A stretch of 64,000 nt of DNA from Fibrella forsythiae (GCF_017353175.1 NZ_JAFMYW010000002.1:310001-374000); one strand, 5' to 3'; counted from the stretch's first letter, positions 16,739 through 27,199 are shown. Notes: generated by a model from the sequence alone, not told the origin. Numbers and translations: made by a program.

Positions 16739-19338
16739 ACAAGCCACCACGACCCCCGCGCTGGGCCACGTACCTGCTGCACGGGCTGTGCCCGCCCCGC
16801 CGGGCCGAAGAGCTGGAAGGCGACCTCGACGAGCTGTTTCAGCAGCGGATAGGGGAAGTAGGCCTGCACCGGGCCCGCTGGCGCTACATCCGGGACGTGC
16901 TCAGCCTGCTCCGGCCATCGCTACTCAAACCACATCAACCCTATTATTTAACATATCCAACGCCCGCAAATACAGTCATGCTACAGAATTATGTCAAAAT
17001 AGCCTGGAGGAATCTACTGAAACACAAGTTGTTCTCCTTTATCAATATTCTTGGATTAAGCCTTGCCATTCCGTCGGCGCTGATGGCGTTGATTCAGATC
17101 GTGAATTATTACGAATACGATACCTTTCATAGCGATAGCGACCGGATTGTGCGGGTGATAACTGACGAAAAACAGAAGAATGGCGAAATAGCCAACTGGG
17201 CGTCGAGTCCTGAACCATTAGCCAAGTACCTGCAGAAAAACCTAACGGGCATCGACAATTCGGCAACGATCGTGCGCGATGCCGATTGGTCGTTAAGTAA
17301 TGGGATCAAAACGAAAGGTATCCATGCTATCCATGCAGATGCCTCTTTTTTCCAACTCTTCAATTTTCCTCTGGAAAAGGGAGCTTACACCGCCGAACCG
17401 AATACCATTGTTCTCTCTCATGAGACCAGCCAATGGTTTTTCAAAGATGCCAACCCCATCGGGAATTCGCTGGAGCACCCGGCCTATGGCAGTTTTAAAA
17501 TTGTTGGCGTGTTGAAGCCGTTCAATCAACAAAAAACGCAGTTCAGAACCGATGTCATCGTTCCACTAGCCAATTATGCACTTGCCAACGGCAAACCCGC
17601 GAACTGGACGGCCTTGAGCGCGCATACCTTTCTAAAAATAGCGCCTGGCAAAACGGTAGCTACCCTTAACAAACAGCTATCCGAAACGTCGGCAGAAATA
17701 GACAAACTGATCGGGCCGACGTCGAATACAAAGCTCTTTTTTAAGGCGCAGCCGTTATCCGACATTTCTCCGTCGAAGGACGTTCTGGAGAACGACCCCT
17801 ACGTTCAGGATCTGGGAAGCATCTACGTAAACCTGGCGTTTCAGCTGATTATGATTCTGCTGGCTTCGCTGAACTACATCAACCTAACGCTGGCCCGGTC
17901 GGTGAGCCGCAGCCGTGAAGTAGGCGTACGCAAGGTAATGGGGGCCACGAAGCCTCAGCTTATCCTACAGTTTCTGACCGAATCCACACTCATATCGTAT
18001 ATATCACTGGGTATTGGTCTGTTATTGTTGCTGTTGATCAAAAGCCAGGTTCATGTTTCCTGGCTCACCTGGGACGTTGATCACCTGGGGTACCTGATTC
18101 TGCTGTTTTTAGTTTTCAACTTGATTCTGGGCTTGGCAGCGGGCTTCTCGCCAAGTATTATCCTGTCATCCTACCAGCCGGTAAGCGTGTTGAAAAGGGC
18201 ACTGTCGCCCGGGGGTTTCGGCAAAATGGGCCTGCGCAAATCGCTGATAGTCATTCAGTTTTCGATCGCTCTGGTCTATATCTTTTTCATCGGCCATGCC
18301 TATCACCAAATTGATTACATGGCTAATGACAACGAAAACTACCAGCGTGCCAACGTCTACACGATTAATCTGGCCGGAAACCTGACCAACCGATTCGCCA
18401 CCGACGTCGGTACCGTAAAGGAGGTGCAGCAGGTAGGCTACACATCGCTCAACTTTGGTATATCGCCCACCCGGTCATCTATAAAAAATCGTAAAAACGA
18501 AGCCGCCAGACCCGCTTTTTATTACGCCGTCGATCCGGCTTTTATCAACATGATGCAGTTGAAGGTCGTAGCTGGAACGAACCTGATCGACCGTCATTCG
18601 ACCCTGCCATCGCCTATGGTCGTAGTCAATCAGAAAACCGTGGAAGATCTCCGTATCGGTTCGGAACGGGAGGCCATTGGCAAACTAATCGTGGTTAACG
18701 ACACGCTTTCGGCAACCATCATTGGCGTCGTTGCTAATTTCTGCCATTACGATTACGAGCGTAAAATAGAACCCGTCGTCTTTCAGTACAACCCGTCTCT
18801 GTTTAAGGTGATGTGCCTGAAGACCAGCCCCGTTGCTGACCGAAAATCGCTCGAATCGGCCATAGAAGGCCTCTGGAAACGACATAATCCTTATCTGAGC
18901 CTGAACGCTTCTTGGCTGGATACGGACATGTACGATCGCTACTACCCCTACGAGTACATGCAGCTTGCCGGCCTGGAGAGCATTGTCATTTTTGTGATAG
19001 CCATCCTGGGGCTTATCGGCATACTCGTCTACAGCCTGGAAAAGCGGACCAAAGAAATCAGTATCCGCAAAGTGATGGGGGCCACTTCGGCCGAAGTCAT
19101 CCAGTTGATGTCGACCGATTTTGTCAAGCTGCTCGCCATCGCAGCCGGAATAGCCATCCCGGCCGGTATCGCCATTGCCCTGTACATGAATAGCTACCTG
19201 ATTTTTAACAACGGAGTCAGCTATCTAACCATGCTCTTTCTGCTGCTTGCTGTGATTGGAGTTGCCTTGGGGACGGTCGGTTTTTTCTCCTGGAAAGCGG
19301 CCCAAACCAACCCGGCGACCACATTGAAAGTAGACTGA
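16735..19338 (+). CDS. Divergent MacB/FtsX-type permease with prefix domain (permease 4)
   Basis: This 867-residue permease starts at the ATG that overlaps the PadR stop. Residues 8-65 are the prefix domain (EELEGDLDELFQQRIGE). The first FtsX loop is RSVSRSREVGVRKVMGAT and the second KRTKEISIRKVMGATS. It ends TTLKVD instead of SLRSE and is the most divergent copy here; its DNA also looks less G+C-rich in the periplasmic parts. By contrast its prefix region is almost the same at DNA level as that of the next gene. That mismatch points to recombination that swapped the prefix module. It should be read with permease 5, whose start is 27 bp downstream. Confidence 0.88.
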   Translation: MNKPPRPPRWATYLLHGLCPPRRAEELEGDLDELFQQRIGEVGLHRARWRYIRDVLSLLRPSLLKPHQPYYLTYPTPANTVMLQNYVKIAWRNLLKHKLFSFINILGLSLAIPSALMALIQIVNYYEYDTFHSDSDRIVRVITDEKQKNGEIANWASSPEPLAKYLQKNLTGIDNSATIVRDADWSLSNGIKTKGIHAIHADASFFQLFNFPLEKGAYTAEPNTIVLSHETSQWFFKDANPIGNSLEHPAYGSFKIVGVLKPFNQQKTQFRTDVIVPLANYALANGKPANWTALSAHTFLKIAPGKTVATLNKQLSETSAEIDKLIGPTSNTKLFFKAQPLSDISPSKDVLENDPYVQDLGSIYVNLAFQLIMILLASLNYINLTLARSVSRSREVGVRKVMGATKPQLILQFLTESTLISYISLGIGLLLLLLIKSQVHVSWLTWDVDHLGYLILLFLVFNLILGLAAGFSPSIILSSYQPVSVLKRALSPGGFGKMGLRKSLIVIQFSIALVYIFFIGHAYHQIDYMANDNENYQRANVYTINLAGNLTNRFATDVGTVKEVQQVGYTSLNFGISPTRSSIKNRKNEAARPAFYYAVDPAFINMMQLKVVAGTNLIDRHSTLPSPMVVVNQKTVEDLRIGSEREAIGKLIVVNDTLSATIIGVVANFCHYDYERKIEPVVFQYNPSLFKVMCLKTSPVADRKSLESAIEGLWKRHNPYLSLNASWLDTDMYDRYYPYEYMQLAGLESIVIFVIAILGLIGILVYSLEKRTKEISIRKVMGATSAEVIQLMSTDFVKLLAIAAGIAIPAGIAIALYMNSYLIFNNGVSYLTMLFLLLAVIGVALGTVGFFSWKAAQTNPATTLKVD

Positions 19339-19365
19339 TACCGAATCGATAACGGCTAAAAAGCT

Positions 19366-21984
19366 ATGAACCGAAATCCGCCACCCCGACCCGTCGGACC
19401 GCGCTGGGCCACGTACCTACTGCACGGGCTGTGCCCGCCCCACCGGGCCGAAGAACTGGCGGGTGACCTCGATGAGCTGTTTCAGCAGCGGATAGGGGAG
19501 GTGGGCCTGCGCCGGGCCCGCTGGCGCTACGTGCGCGATGTGTTCAGCCTGCTGCGGCCTTCGCTGTTGAGACGAGAAGTGACTGTTTACCCTAAACCAA
19601 CGCATACAGACATGCTACGTAACTATTTGACAATCGCCATGCGTACCCTGGGCAGAAACAAGGGGTACTCGGCCATCAACATTGGCGGGCTGGCCATGGG
19701 TATGACCGTGGCTATGCTCATCGGCCTGTGGGTGTACGACGAGCTGTCGTTCAATAAATCATTCCGGCACCACGACCGGATTGCCCAACTGTGGCAGTTT
19801 GTGACGTTCGATGTCGAAAAATCGTCTTACGATGTACTGCCAATGCCACTGGCCGACGAGCTACGCCGCAACTATCCGGACTTCGACAATGTGAGTCTGG
19901 CTGTGACGCGCAACGTCATTCTGGCGACGGGTGATCAGACATTCACGCAGGCAGGCAAGTACGTTGAACCCGGCTTCGCGAGCCTGTTTTCGCTTAACCT
20001 GCTGTCGGGTACGCCATCGGCGCTGGCTGATATCAACTCGATTTTACTCTCGGAATCGCTTGCGAAAACAGTGTTCGGATCGGCCAGCCCACTCGATAAG
20101 CTCATCCGGGTCGACAATAAGCGGGATGTGAAAGTCGCTGGCGTGTATCAGGATTTTCCGGCGAACAGCGCTTTCAACGAGGTGACGTTTCTGGCCCCCT
20201 GGACGTTGCTTGTGGCCATCGAGGAGGAAGCGAAACGGGACCAGAACCAATGGGATTCGAACTCGTACGAGATTTTCGCGCAGCTTAAACCAGGCGCTGA
20301 TGCGGATCTGGTGTCGGCCAAGATCAAAGACATCCGGATGAAGCGCGACAATCCGCCCGGTTACAAGCCGGAATTCTTCCTACACCCGATAAGCAAATGG
20401 CACCTGTACCATGACTTCAAAGATGGCGTCAACACAGGTGGCCTGATCACGTTTGTGTGGTTGTTTGGCGCGATCGGGGTTATCGTGCTGCTGCTGGCGT
20501 GTATCAATTTTATGAACCTGAGCACCGCCCGCAGCGAGAAGCGGGCTAAAGAGGTAGGTATCCGCAAAGCGGTTGGCTCGGTTCGCAGTCAGCTGATCGC
20601 GCAGTTTTTCAGCGAATCGCTGCTGATCGCCATGCTGGCCTTCGTGCTGGCGCTGGCCGCCGCCCAGCTACTGTTGCCCCTTTTTAATCAGGTGGCCGAA
20701 AAAAGGGTGACTATGCTGTGGGGAAACCCCTGGTTCTGGCTGGCGGGCCTGGGATTTAGCGTACTTACGGGTCTGATTGCCGGCACGTACCCCGCGCTGT
20801 ACCTGTCGTCGTTTCAACCCGTAAAAGTGCTGAAGGGCAAATTCCGGGTCAGTCGGTTTGCGGCTGTGCCCCGCCGGGTGCTGGTTGGGTTTCAGTTTAC
20901 CGTGTCTGTTATGTTGATCATTGGCACCATCATCGTCTTTCGCCAGATCGAACACGCCAAAAGCCGCCCGGTAGGGTATAGCCGCAGTGGACTCATCGAA
21001 ATTCCCATGAAAACCCCCGAGCTCTACGGCCATTACGAATCGATGCGCAACGACCTGCTCGAGACGAGGGCGATTACCGAAATGGCTGAATCGTCGAACT
21101 CGATCACGGTTCAATACGGCGGCACAACCGATATTTCGTGGGAAGGTAAAAACCCCACTACCAAACCGCTGGTCATGTCGAACTTCGTTTCCCACGATTA
21201 CGGCAAAACGGTGGGGTGGCAGCTGATGGCCGGGCGTGATTTCAGCCGGGCTTATTCGACCGATACGGCATCGCTCATCTTAAACAAAGCGGCCGTAGAA
21301 CTCATGGGCCTGAAGGACCCGATCGGCGCGCCTATCAAACGCGGGGGACGTACCTATAGCGTGATCGGGGTGGTTAACGATATGATCAAGGAAGATCCGT
21401 TTAAGCCCATCAGTCCTTCGTTCTTCGCCCTGAGCTACACCAACGTTAACACCATCAATGTGAAATTGTCGCCTCAGCTGGCTACCGGCGAGGCGCTGGC
21501 AAAAGTGGAGCAGGTGTTCAAAACATACAGCCCGGACGCGCCATTCGACTACAAATTTGTGGATGATGTGTTCGCGAAAAAATTTGGCACCGAAGAGCGG
21601 ATTGGCCGACTGGCGGGCGTATTTGCCATCCTGGCTATTCTGATCAGTTGCCTGGGCCTGTTTGGGCTGGCTTCCTTCATTGCCGAGCAGCGCACCAAAG
21701 AAATCGGGATTCGTAAAGTGCTGGGCGCCTCGGTGTTCACCGTCTGGCGGCTGCTCTCCAGGGAATTTGTGCTGCTGGTCATGATTGCTTTCTGCCTGGC
21801 CGCGCCGCTGGCCTACTACGTGCTGTCGGACTGGCTCCAGAACTACCAGTACCGCACCGAACTCTCGTGGTGGATTTTTGCCCTGGCTGGTTTAGGTGCC
21901 CTAGCCGTCACCCTACTCACCGTCAGCTTCCAGGCCATCAAAGCCGCCCTGCTGGACCCCGTAAAAAGCCTGCGAAGCGAATAA
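19366..21984 (+). CDS. MacB/FtsX-type permease with prefix domain, no own PadR (permease 5)
   Basis: This 872-residue permease has a prefix domain (EELAGDLDELFQQRIGEVGL) that closely matches the one in permease 4. The membrane part belongs instead to the subgroup of permeases 7 and 9 (first helix NIGGLAMGMTVAMLIGLWVY). Coupling loops are RSEKRAKEVGIRKAVGS and EQRTKEIGIRKVLGAS, and it ends SLRSE. It is the only prefix-bearing copy without an adjacent PadR gene. The 27-bp gap after permease 4 makes co-transcription likely, so the PadR at 16412 may serve both. Two permeases in one unit might form a heterodimer with an ATPase encoded elsewhere. Confidence 0.9.
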   Translation: MNRNPPPRPVGPRWATYLLHGLCPPHRAEELAGDLDELFQQRIGEVGLRRARWRYVRDVFSLLRPSLLRREVTVYPKPTHTDMLRNYLTIAMRTLGRNKGYSAINIGGLAMGMTVAMLIGLWVYDELSFNKSFRHHDRIAQLWQFVTFDVEKSSYDVLPMPLADELRRNYPDFDNVSLAVTRNVILATGDQTFTQAGKYVEPGFASLFSLNLLSGTPSALADINSILLSESLAKTVFGSASPLDKLIRVDNKRDVKVAGVYQDFPANSAFNEVTFLAPWTLLVAIEEEAKRDQNQWDSNSYEIFAQLKPGADADLVSAKIKDIRMKRDNPPGYKPEFFLHPISKWHLYHDFKDGVNTGGLITFVWLFGAIGVIVLLLACINFMNLSTARSEKRAKEVGIRKAVGSVRSQLIAQFFSESLLIAMLAFVLALAAAQLLLPLFNQVAEKRVTMLWGNPWFWLAGLGFSVLTGLIAGTYPALYLSSFQPVKVLKGKFRVSRFAAVPRRVLVGFQFTVSVMLIIGTIIVFRQIEHAKSRPVGYSRSGLIEIPMKTPELYGHYESMRNDLLETRAITEMAESSNSITVQYGGTTDISWEGKNPTTKPLVMSNFVSHDYGKTVGWQLMAGRDFSRAYSTDTASLILNKAAVELMGLKDPIGAPIKRGGRTYSVIGVVNDMIKEDPFKPISPSFFALSYTNVNTINVKLSPQLATGEALAKVEQVFKTYSPDAPFDYKFVDDVFAKKFGTEERIGRLAGVFAILAILISCLGLFGLASFIAEQRTKEIGIRKVLGASVFTVWRLLSREFVLLVMIAFCLAAPLAYYVLSDWLQNYQYRTELSWWIFALAGLGALAVTLLTVSFQAIKAALLDPVKSLRSE

Positions 21985-22007
21985 GCAGGGCTTGGGATGA
22001 TAATGAA

Positions 22008-22125
22008 GAATGAACAATGCAGAATGAACAATGAACAATGGGAGTCGAAGGGCCTGGCGAAAGCAACCTGGCGCGCCCAAGCCAACCAATTAACCAGTCA
22101 ACCAATCAACTACTCAACCCATTCA
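22008..22125. repeat. Short AT-rich tandem words in a non-coding gap
   Basis: The gap 21985-22208 holds a run of GAATGAACAATG-type words (about 22008-22040) and a stretch of AACCAATC/AACCAGTC-type words (about 22081-22121). The second set resembles the hairpin at 53083. Such simple repeats are common between Bacteroidota genes; I see no gene or promoter here. Confidence 0.5.
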
Positions 22126-22208
22126 CCCCATTTACACCCAGGTACGTCCCATTTCCGACACGTACCTGGGCGGCTCGTTTAGCTTTGGTCATGATCAACC
22201 GATGCCTT

Positions 22209-23864
22209 ATGAAAACGACCAGCCTACTGCTGTTTCTTCTCTTGTTTGTTACCAATCACCTGCTCAGCCAATCGCCCGATCTGGTGCCGACGCAGGGAAT
22301 CACCTCGGCCATTCATCAGGCCAATATCGGCCAGCTGCGGTTCACCGATAAAGCGATGCCGTCGGCCGACCTGACGGAGGCGGATTTTCTGGGTACGTAT
22401 ACGCTCACCAACCGGAGCAACCTGTTCATGACGGCGTTTATGGGTAATTCGCTCACGAACTACCTACACCAGCTAGCGCCTGAATTACCAGCCGACGTGC
22501 TCACGAAAACGGGTGGCTATCAGTTCTCCTTCTTTGTCGACGACCGGCTCATTTACCAGAGCAACCTGCATCCGGGAGCGCCTTATGCGCAGATCAAAAA
22601 CACGGAAACGATCATCAGCAAACCGCTGATCGACAACCAGAAGGAGGGAGCCTGGTGGAGCCAGTCGGCCTGGAACCGGTTCATGAACAACGGCGGGGAT
22701 GCCGCCCTGACTGAAGGCCCGCATCGCTTCCGGCTCGACATCCGCCCGTACCTCAACCTGGCCAGTCCGACGGTGGGCGGGCTACTGGCAAGCGGGACGC
22801 TGAAGCTGCTTGTCAACCGCAAGCCCGTGATTGACCTGCGCACCATCCGGCTCAACGTACCCAGGCCGTATCCGGGACTGCCAGTGTCGACGGAGCGGTT
22901 TGACCGGGACAGGATCAAGGCGTTGAAAGGCATGATCGACGCGGCGGTGTTCAAGCACATTACGGGCGTGGTGGTGCTGAAAAAGGGGAAGCTGCTGATT
23001 GAAGAATATGGCAACGGTGCTACCCGTGATTCGCTGCACGACGTGCGTTCGGTAGGCAAGTCGTTTGCATCTACCCTGACGGGTATGGCGATCCAGGACG
23101 GCCATCTGACCAGTGAACAGCAATCCCTGGCCGACTTCTACGACCTGACCACCGTAGCGAACAACGTACCTGCCAAAGCCCGAACCACCTTGCGCGAACT
23201 GCTGACGATGAGCTCGGCCTTCGATGGCAACGATGATGACAGCGATTCGCCCGGCAACGAAGAGAACATGTACCCCACGCCAAACTGGGTAAACTTCGTG
23301 CTGAACCTCCCGACCGACTCTGCCAAATACAGGGGCTCATGGCACTACTTCACGGCGGGCGTTGTCTTGCTGGGTGACGTGCTGAACAAGGTCGTGCCCG
23401 GCGGACTGGCGCGCTACGCTGACCGGAAACTGCTTGGCCCGCTTGGCATTAGACGGTATCAGTGGCCGTACACGCCTCAACAGACGGTGAGCATGGCGGG
23501 TGGCGTCCGCATGAACGCGCTGGATTTTGCCAAATACGGCCAGCTCTACAAAAACGGTGGGCGTTGGAACGGTCGACAACTGCTGCCAAGGGCCTGGGTC
23601 GACAAGACATTCACCCGCCATAAAGCCATTCCGGGCCGCCCGAACGAGTACTATGGCTACCTGTTCTGGAATAAAATATACCGCGTGAACGGCAAGGACT
23701 ACGAAACCTATTACGCCACGGGCAACGGCGGCAACAAGATCTTCGTGTTCAAGGATCAGCCGTGGGTCATCGTCATAACCGCCACCGCCTACGGCACCGC
23801 CTACGCCCACCCCCAAATCGACCGAATGATGGAGCAATACATCCTCCCCGCGCTGCTCCAATAA
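22209..23864 (+). CDS. Exported serine hydrolase (beta-lactamase class C/penicillin-binding fold)
   Basis: This 551-residue protein has a signal peptide (MKTTSLLLFLLLFVTNHLLS), an N-terminal region of about 220 residues without a motif I recognise, and a C-terminal beta-lactamase/transpeptidase domain. The nucleophile motif SxxK appears as RSVGKSFASTLTG, the second motif region as HYFTAGVVLLGDVLNK, and the third-strand motif as TGNGGNKIF. The family contains D-amino-acid peptidases, esterases and lactamases, so the exact reaction is open. The ATG at 22209 is chosen for the signal peptide; in-frame ATGs upstream only add repeat-encoded sequence. It stands alone between permease 5 and the AT-rich helicase gene. 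Confidence 0.85.
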   Translation: MKTTSLLLFLLLFVTNHLLSQSPDLVPTQGITSAIHQANIGQLRFTDKAMPSADLTEADFLGTYTLTNRSNLFMTAFMGNSLTNYLHQLAPELPADVLTKTGGYQFSFFVDDRLIYQSNLHPGAPYAQIKNTETIISKPLIDNQKEGAWWSQSAWNRFMNNGGDAALTEGPHRFRLDIRPYLNLASPTVGGLLASGTLKLLVNRKPVIDLRTIRLNVPRPYPGLPVSTERFDRDRIKALKGMIDAAVFKHITGVVVLKKGKLLIEEYGNGATRDSLHDVRSVGKSFASTLTGMAIQDGHLTSEQQSLADFYDLTTVANNVPAKARTTLRELLTMSSAFDGNDDDSDSPGNEENMYPTPNWVNFVLNLPTDSAKYRGSWHYFTAGVVLLGDVLNKVVPGGLARYADRKLLGPLGIRRYQWPYTPQQTVSMAGGVRMNALDFAKYGQLYKNGGRWNGRQLLPRAWVDKTFTRHKAIPGRPNEYYGYLFWNKIYRVNGKDYETYYATGNGGNKIFVFKDQPWVIVITATAYGTAYAHPQIDRMMEQYILPALLQ

Positions 23865-24149
23865 TCAGTAGATGTACTAGCGAGTTAGTAAGTATATATA
23901 CCGCTTAGTCAATTCGGTTAAATTTTTTTTGTGTTCATAACGCCAAAAACGATACTTGTAAGGTTAGCAGCGTAATCTAGCGAAAGGGAATTTAGGGCGA
24001 GAATGTAATTCTGGCCTGCTAGTTAAGCCCACATTCTATGCATGTGTTGCAGCAAAGTGTAAAGGAAAAGTCTGTTTCTTTTGCTCAGATTATAAGTAAT
24101 AACATTATTTGTCTCAATGCTTCAACGAAAATTAAATTAAACCATAATT

Positions 24150-27100
24150 ATGTATTCAGAAAAGATTAGTGGAAATTTTTTGAGCCAATATGGTAATAAA
24201 AGTCAATCTTTTAATTTTTCAAAACAGATAATAGATTCTTGGTCTGGAAATATTGAAATTATAAAAGAGATAACTATAAATGGAATACGTAAAGATGGAT
24301 TGAGAAGCCCTCAAGTAGGTGCAATATATTCAGCATTGGGGCATTGGGCATGTTCAAGGGAAATTGCAACAGTGATCATGCCTACCGGAACAGGTAAAAC
24401 AGAGACTATGCTAACACTATTGTTAATGCAACAATGTGAAAAATTGTTGGTAATAGTTCCAACTGATGCTTTAAGAGAACAGGTTGGTGAAAAATTCATA
24501 AATTTAGGTATATTGAAAGATTTGCAAATTATTAATGATAAAGTATTATTTCCAGTGGTTGGTATTTTTTCAAACAAGTTTAAAAATGTAAATCAAGCTA
24601 TAGAGTTTATTGAAAAATGTAATGTAGTCGTTGCTACTGCGAATATATTAAATCGATCCCAGTCAGAAATATTTGAAGTTTTTGTAAAATCTTTTTCTCA
24701 TATTTTTATTGATGAGGCCCATCACGCAGAAGCGACAACTTGGTTCAAACTCAGAGATAGTTTTAAAGGTAAGCATATATTGCAATTTACGGCTACCCCT
24801 TTTAGGAACGATTTGAAGAGGATAGATGGTAAGCACATATTCAATTTTACTTTGAAACAAGCGCAAGATGATGGTTATTATAAAAGTATTAATTTTAAGC
24901 CTGTCTTCGTATACAATGATAATCAAAAAGATATCAAGATTGCAGAAGCGGCCATTGAGCAGCTACGGGAAGATAGAAAAAAGTATAAACACGTGCTAAT
25001 GGCACGTGTAGAAAACACTAAGCGAGCAGATGAAGTATACCAAATATATAAGTCTTTTAAAGATTTTACTTGCGAATGTATTCACTCCAAAAAAAGTGCT
25101 TCTGAAAAGAATGATATCAAAAAGAGAATTTTATCTGGTAAAGTAGATGTTATCATATGTGTCGATATGCTCGGCGAAGGATTCGATTATCCTTATCTAA
25201 AAATTGCTGCATTCCATGACATTAGAAAAAGTTTGCCCGTGACGCTTCAGTTTGCTGGGAGATTTACGAGAACAAAGCGAGATGAGGAATTAGGAGACGC
25301 CACATTTATAGCTAGTATACTTGACGCAGAGGTAAAAGAAGAGCTAGGACAATTATACTCTGATGACTCTGACTGGAATTTTTTACTTCCTAGATTCAGT
25401 GAACAAAAGACACAATCTGAGATAGATAAAAAGATATTCTTCGATTCTTTTAATGGCTTTAGTGATAATAGAATACCGTTGCATGATATGAAGCCATCAT
25501 TAAGCACGGTTATATTTGAAAATATGTCTAGAAAATGGCAGCCAAATCTATTTAGAGATGGATTAGAGTATAAAAATACAATTAGTGAGATTTATGAAGA
25601 TTATAACAGCCAGGAAAAAGTTCTAGTTTTAGTAATTGAGCGCAAAACTTATGTAGATTGGGGTAATATAAGAGATATTGGTAATACAAATTGGGAGCTA
25701 TTAGTGTTGCATTGGGATATTAATACAAATTTACTTTTTATACACAGCTCAGACAAAAGTAGTCATCACCTTAGGTTGGCGCAAGCTGTGATTGGTGATA
25801 ATGCTAGATTAATTAAAGGGCAAGATGTATTTAGATGCTTTGCAGGTATTGATAGATTAAAATTGCAGAATGTAGGATTGTCTGAGCATTTAGGTAAGCT
25901 TATAAGATTCATAATGCGCGTAGGTACAGATATCGAGAAAGGTTTAACAGATTCAGATAAAAGTAATGCTGAAAAATCGGTAATTTTTGGGCTGGGATAT
26001 GAACATGGCAATGAAGTAAGTATAGGGTGCTCACATAGAGGCAGGATATGGTCCAAGCGAAATAATGATTTAGAATCACTTATTAAGTGGTCAAAAGCTG
26101 TAGGTAAGAAAGTTATCGACTCGTCTATAGATGTTGAGAATATTTTAAGCAGAACTTTGGCTCCTAAATTAGTCGAGAAAATTCCTAATAAATATCCAGT
26201 ATCTATCGATTGGAACGATGCAGTATACAGATGTCTTGAAACTAGATATAAATTCACAGTCGGTAATGATACTTACGATTTTTATAATACAGAATTAGTT
26301 TTGTCGTATGACGATGACCTAGGGAAAATTAATTTTTGTTTTTTAGCTAATAATGACGTTGTAGCTGAATATGAACTCATTCTTACAAATGATGGCTATC
26401 CTGATTTTAAATTCGTACATAGGAAAGGGAATAATTTTGTCTATATAACTTATGGAAGAAAAACTGAAAAATTTGAAAATTTCCTTTATGATTGTACACC
26501 CAAAATATGGTTTGCAGATGGATCTTCTCTTGAAGGGAATAAGTACATAGAAATAAAAGAGCATATTGAGCCTTATGATAAACAAAGAATTGTTACATGG
26601 GATTGGTCAGGAGTAAACCTACGAGCTGAGTCACAGGGTGTAGATCCAAAAATTACAGATTCGATTCAATTTCATTGTATTCAGCATCTGAAACAATTAG
26701 ATTATGATATCATATATGATGACGACTATTCTGGAGAAATTGCAGACATAGTTGCAATCAAAAAAAACGATGACGTTATTGTTTTCGAATTATATCATTT
26801 GAAATTTGCCAAAAATGGTAAGCCCGCTGCAGATATAAAGGATTTGTATGAGGTATGTGGTCAAGCGCAAAAATCTTATCACTGGAAGCATAAGGCTAAT
26901 AAGGAGCTTTTTGATCATATGCTCAAGAGGTTGATTAAAAATTATAAAGGTAAAAGCTGTTCTAGGCTTGAAAAAGGAACAGATAATGATCTTGTAGATT
27001 TACTTCGAATGGTAAAGAAACAATTTCCTTTAGAATTAAAAGTATTTGTTGTTCAGCCGGGTATTTCTCCAAGATTAGTTAGCCAAGATCAGTTGACTTT

Positions 27101-27170
27101 GTTGTCAGTTACTGAGAGCCATCTTATGAAACAAGCAAATATTCCTCTTATTGTTGTTGGTAGTAAATGA
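24150..27170 (+). CDS. Superfamily 2 (DEAH) helicase with C-terminal nuclease-like domain, probable defence gene
   Basis: This 1006-residue protein has all main SF2 helicase motifs: Walker A MPTGTGKTE (77-85), DEAH (188-191), TATP (214-217), DMLGEGFDYP (339-348) and motif VI QFAGRFTR (367-374), as in type III restriction-like enzymes. A long middle region has no motif I recognise. Near the C-terminus, Asp866 and FELYHLKF (Glu880, Lys885), then DLYEVCGQAQKS, look like a PD-(D/E)xK-type nuclease core, though the spacing E-x4-K is not the classic E-x-K. The gene and its 285-bp leader are strikingly AT-rich and use different codons from all neighbours. It also lacks the ACGTACC word common in the rest of the window. 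No methyltransferase or partner gene is adjacent. Phage defence is an inference. Confidence 0.82.
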   Translation: MYSEKISGNFLSQYGNKSQSFNFSKQIIDSWSGNIEIIKEITINGIRKDGLRSPQVGAIYSALGHWACSREIATVIMPTGTGKTETMLTLLLMQQCEKLLVIVPTDALREQVGEKFINLGILKDLQIINDKVLFPVVGIFSNKFKNVNQAIEFIEKCNVVVATANILNRSQSEIFEVFVKSFSHIFIDEAHHAEATTWFKLRDSFKGKHILQFTATPFRNDLKRIDGKHIFNFTLKQAQDDGYYKSINFKPVFVYNDNQKDIKIAEAAIEQLREDRKKYKHVLMARVENTKRADEVYQIYKSFKDFTCECIHSKKSASEKNDIKKRILSGKVDVIICVDMLGEGFDYPYLKIAAFHDIRKSLPVTLQFAGRFTRTKRDEELGDATFIASILDAEVKEELGQLYSDDSDWNFLLPRFSEQKTQSEIDKKIFFDSFNGFSDNRIPLHDMKPSLSTVIFENMSRKWQPNLFRDGLEYKNTISEIYEDYNSQEKVLVLVIERKTYVDWGNIRDIGNTNWELLVLHWDINTNLLFIHSSDKSSHHLRLAQAVIGDNARLIKGQDVFRCFAGIDRLKLQNVGLSEHLGKLIRFIMRVGTDIEKGLTDSDKSNAEKSVIFGLGYEHGNEVSIGCSHRGRIWSKRNNDLESLIKWSKAVGKKVIDSSIDVENILSRTLAPKLVEKIPNKYPVSIDWNDAVYRCLETRYKFTVGNDTYDFYNTELVLSYDDDLGKINFCFLANNDVVAEYELILTNDGYPDFKFVHRKGNNFVYITYGRKTEKFENFLYDCTPKIWFADGSSLEGNKYIEIKEHIEPYDKQRIVTWDWSGVNLRAESQGVDPKITDSIQFHCIQHLKQLDYDIIYDDDYSGEIADIVAIKKNDDVIVFELYHLKFAKNGKPAADIKDLYEVCGQAQKSYHWKHKANKELFDHMLKRLIKNYKGKSCSRLEKGTDNDLVDLLRMVKKQFPLELKVFVVQPGISPRLVSQDQLTLLSVTESHLMKQANIPLIVVGSK

Positions 27171-27199
27171 GCTTTTGTAATTCTACAGAATGTACCCAG

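Noticed and set aside
22008-22125. Possible CRISPR or insertion-sequence remnant
   Set aside because: The repeated words are short, irregular and without unique spacers or terminal inverted repeats; they look like simple intergenic repeats.
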